Source of the DNA: Armatimonadetes bacterium UBA5352
Lineage (GTDB): Bacteria > Armatimonadota > Zipacnadia > Zipacnadales > UBA5352
Assembly (NCBI GenBank): GCA_002411015.1
Contig: DHPY01000086.1
Coordinates: 41,867 to 58,098, forward strand
Direction of reading: 5' to 3'
Length of the DNA: 16,232 nucleotides
The notes under the pieces were generated by a model. That model searched no databases. It was not told where the DNA came from and was given only the letters and a program-made list of their open reading frames with translations. Within the stretch, counting starts at the first letter, position 1. Every line of letters starts with the position of its first letter. The position numbers were made by a program, and so were the translations under genes. Of the stretch, positions 14,941 through 16,232 are shown piece by piece.

Positions 14941-14990
14941 CCCCCCTCGTCCCGACGGCGCGCCGTTTGCGCCGAGGGAGAGGGGGGCCG
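14941..14990. repeat. G/C-rich hairpin repeat, copy 3 (variant)
   Basis: The C-rich arm at 14941-14953 faces the G-rich arm at 14976-14987. The inner stem CGGCGC/GCGCCG (14956-14961 and 14969-14974) encloses loop GCCGTTT, which is shared with the loop of copy 2. Confidence 0.7.
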
Positions 14991-15018
14991 TGAGGCCGAA
15001 GGTCTCCGGGTGAGGCCG

Positions 15019-15050
15019 AACGGCTGACGGGCTGGAAGCCCGTCGCTACG
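15019..15050. repeat. 32-nt direct repeat with GGA-loop hairpin, copy B
   Basis: Exact copy of 14697-14728 in the same orientation, 322 bp away. The hairpin arms are 15026-15033 and 15037-15044. Confidence 0.85.
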
Positions 15051-15094
15051 CTGCCGTTGCTTTCGTTACTTCCGTTGCTGTCGTCGCTGTCGTA

Positions 15095-16120
15095 TCACCA
15101 GTACCCCGGCGCGTTCGGGTAACCGTCTACCTGGGCCTGGTTCGCGAAGGGCTGGTAGCGGTGCTTCTGCGACATCTCGTCGATCCGCTCCATATCGGAA
15201 GGGTCCACCACCATGTCGAAGACCCCGTACATCGGCTGGAAGTGCTCGCGCTTGCTGCCACCGAGGATCGGCGTGGTGATCGCCGGGTTCTTCAGCACCC
15301 ACTTCATCGCAAGCTGCTGGATCAGCATCCCGTTGCGCGTCGCGATGTCCTCAAGCTCCTCGACCAGGTCGAAGGTCTCATCGCTGAGGAAGTGCTTCGC
15401 GGCGCGCGGGTTGCTGAAGCGCGAGCCCTCCGGCGGCGCCTCGCCACGCTTGTACTTGCCGGTGAGGATGCCACCCTTCAGCGGTCCGTAGCCCATAATC
15501 GCCACGTTGAACTTGCGGCAGAACGGGATGGTCTCGTTCTCGATCACGCGGTCGAGGATGCTGTAGGATACCTGCGACGAGATGATTGGCTGCCAGTTAT
15601 GCAGCGCGGCCTTCCCGAGCATCTCAGCCATCTGCCAGGCGTAGTGGTTCGCGACGCCCGCGTAGAGGATCTTGCCCTGCTTGATGAGCGTGTCCAGCGC
15701 CTCGAGCGTCTCCTCGACCGGGGTGATCGGGTCGGGGTGATGAAGCTGGTAGATGTCTATATAGTCGGTCTGCAGCCGCCGCAGGGAGTTCTCGCAGGCC
15801 TGGATGATATGCCTGCGCGAGCAGCCGCCGCCCTCGCCACCGCCGCCGCCCTCGCGCTCGAACATCTTCACCCAGCACTTCGTGGCGATGACTACGTTCT
15901 CGCGCGCCAGGGAGGTCTCCTTGAGCGCCCGGCCCATGACCTCCTCGGAGTGCCCGCGCCCGTAGGCGTCGGCGTTGTCGATGAAGTTGATGCCGGCGTC
16001 GAAGGCATCCTGGAAGGTCGCAACGGTCGTCTCGAAGTCGCACTCGAGCGGGAAGTTCATAGCCCCGAGGCAGAAGCGTGAGACCTTCAGTCCGGTGTTG
16101 CCGAAGACCACGTACTCCAT
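15095..16120 (-). CDS. Aldo/keto reductase
   Basis: A 341-residue cytoplasmic NADPH-dependent oxidoreductase with the (beta/alpha)8 fold. The catalytic tetrad is intact: D48 (FIDNADAYG), Y53, K81 (IATKCW) and H127 (YQLHHPD). The coenzyme-binding C-terminal motif GGSKREHF is present near 288-295. A low-complexity loop EGGGGGEGGG at 90-99 replaces the usual short loop before SRRHI. It most resembles Kvbeta/general-stress-type AKRs that act on sugars or reactive aldehydes. ATG at 16120 has AAGGGG about 10 bases upstream. A repeat-filled 474-bp gap separates it from the Gfo/Idh/MocA gene downstream, so it is probably its own transcript. Confidence 0.95.
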   Translation of the reverse strand: MEYVVFGNTGLKVSRFCLGAMNFPLECDFETTVATFQDAFDAGINFIDNADAYGRGHSEEVMGRALKETSLARENVVIATKCWVKMFEREGGGGGEGGGCSRRHIIQACENSLRRLQTDYIDIYQLHHPDPITPVEETLEALDTLIKQGKILYAGVANHYAWQMAEMLGKAALHNWQPIISSQVSYSILDRVIENETIPFCRKFNVAIMGYGPLKGGILTGKYKRGEAPPEGSRFSNPRAAKHFLSDETFDLVEELEDIATRNGMLIQQLAMKWVLKNPAITTPILGGSKREHFQPMYGVFDMVVDPSDMERIDEMSQKHRYQPFANQAQVDGYPNAPGYW

Positions 16121-16232
16121 GCGAGTCAGCCCCTTCGCGAGGATAGCCGGCGAGATGCGCGTCTTCTTCCCGATTCGATGGCGCCGGGCGAATGCCCTGC
16201 GTCGTTGCCGTTCTGGAGCGGAGGCGCTTCAG
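16121..16232. other. Upstream region of the aldo/keto reductase gene
   Basis: Contains the ribosome site just upstream of the ATG and a small GGGC/GCCC hairpin near 16188-16199. No gene or clear promoter is seen before the window edge. Confidence 0.4.

Larger units (their letters stand above)
14621..15094. other. 474-bp repeat-filled intergenic region
   Basis: No gene is visible. The region is a mosaic of repeats: a perfect 32-nt direct repeat (14697-14728 and 15019-15050), a related hairpin (14765-14789), a short AGGCA/TGCCT hairpin (14828-14841), two G/C-rich hairpin repeats (14857-14925 and 14941-14990) and an imperfect GTTGCT/GTTACT-like hexamer tract just after the aldo/keto reductase stop (15051-15090). 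It looks like a landing zone for small intergenic elements. Confidence 0.75.

Overview
This window is GC-rich bacterial chromosome with 11 intact protein-coding genes, ten on the minus strand and one (mgtE) on the plus strand. The gene content suggests an uncultured free-living heterotroph from an Armatimonadota-, Planctomycetota- or Hydrogenedentota-like lineage. The signs are a large DUF6785/6784-type membrane protein, a divergent UroD-family protein, a Gfo/Idh/MocA oxidoreductase, a sugar isomerase-like TIM barrel, secreted glycan-active proteins and many GC-rich intergenic hairpin repeats. This placement is inference from gene families, as there is no marker gene in the window.

Layout. 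Positions 1-135 hold short tandem repeats. Positions 136-7323 (minus) carry, from 3' to 5' on the map: formate-tetrahydrofolate ligase (fhs), a BioD-like P-loop/DRTGG protein (the N-terminal part of phosphotransacetylase without its catalytic domain), a xylose-isomerase-like TIM barrel, a BchC-like medium-chain dehydrogenase, and a DUF6785-like polytopic membrane protein. Positions 7324-7905 are a 582-bp divergent intergenic region with several hairpins and one possible gene remnant. mgtE occupies 7906-9252 (plus). Positions 9334-16120 (minus) carry a secreted metallophosphoesterase, a secreted multidomain glycosidase-like protein, a UroD-family protein, a Gfo/Idh/MocA oxidoreductase and an aldo/keto reductase. 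A 474-bp repeat-filled gap (14621-15094) lies before the last gene.

Working together: the secreted glycosidase-like and phosphoesterase proteins, the multi-pass membrane protein and the NAD(P)-dependent sugar enzymes fit uptake and oxidation of an unusual sugar or cyclitol. fhs supplies one-carbon units. No substrate can be named. Spacing supports short operons only for UroD plus glycosidase (22 bp apart) and loosely Gfo plus UroD (87 bp).

The most interesting non-gene signals are: a 124-nt element at 4051-4174 that folds into a closed multi-branch structure with a perfect 17-bp outer stem; three copies of a G-rich/C-rich hairpin repeat whose inner stems differ in sequence but keep pairing; small GGA-loop hairpin repeats; a heptamer repeat joined to a shared 11-nt block just after two stop codons; and a relict EF-hand-like protein tail at 13471-13551 whose stop codon overlaps the GTG start of the UroD gene, suggesting that a secreted protein gene was lost from this operon by deletion.
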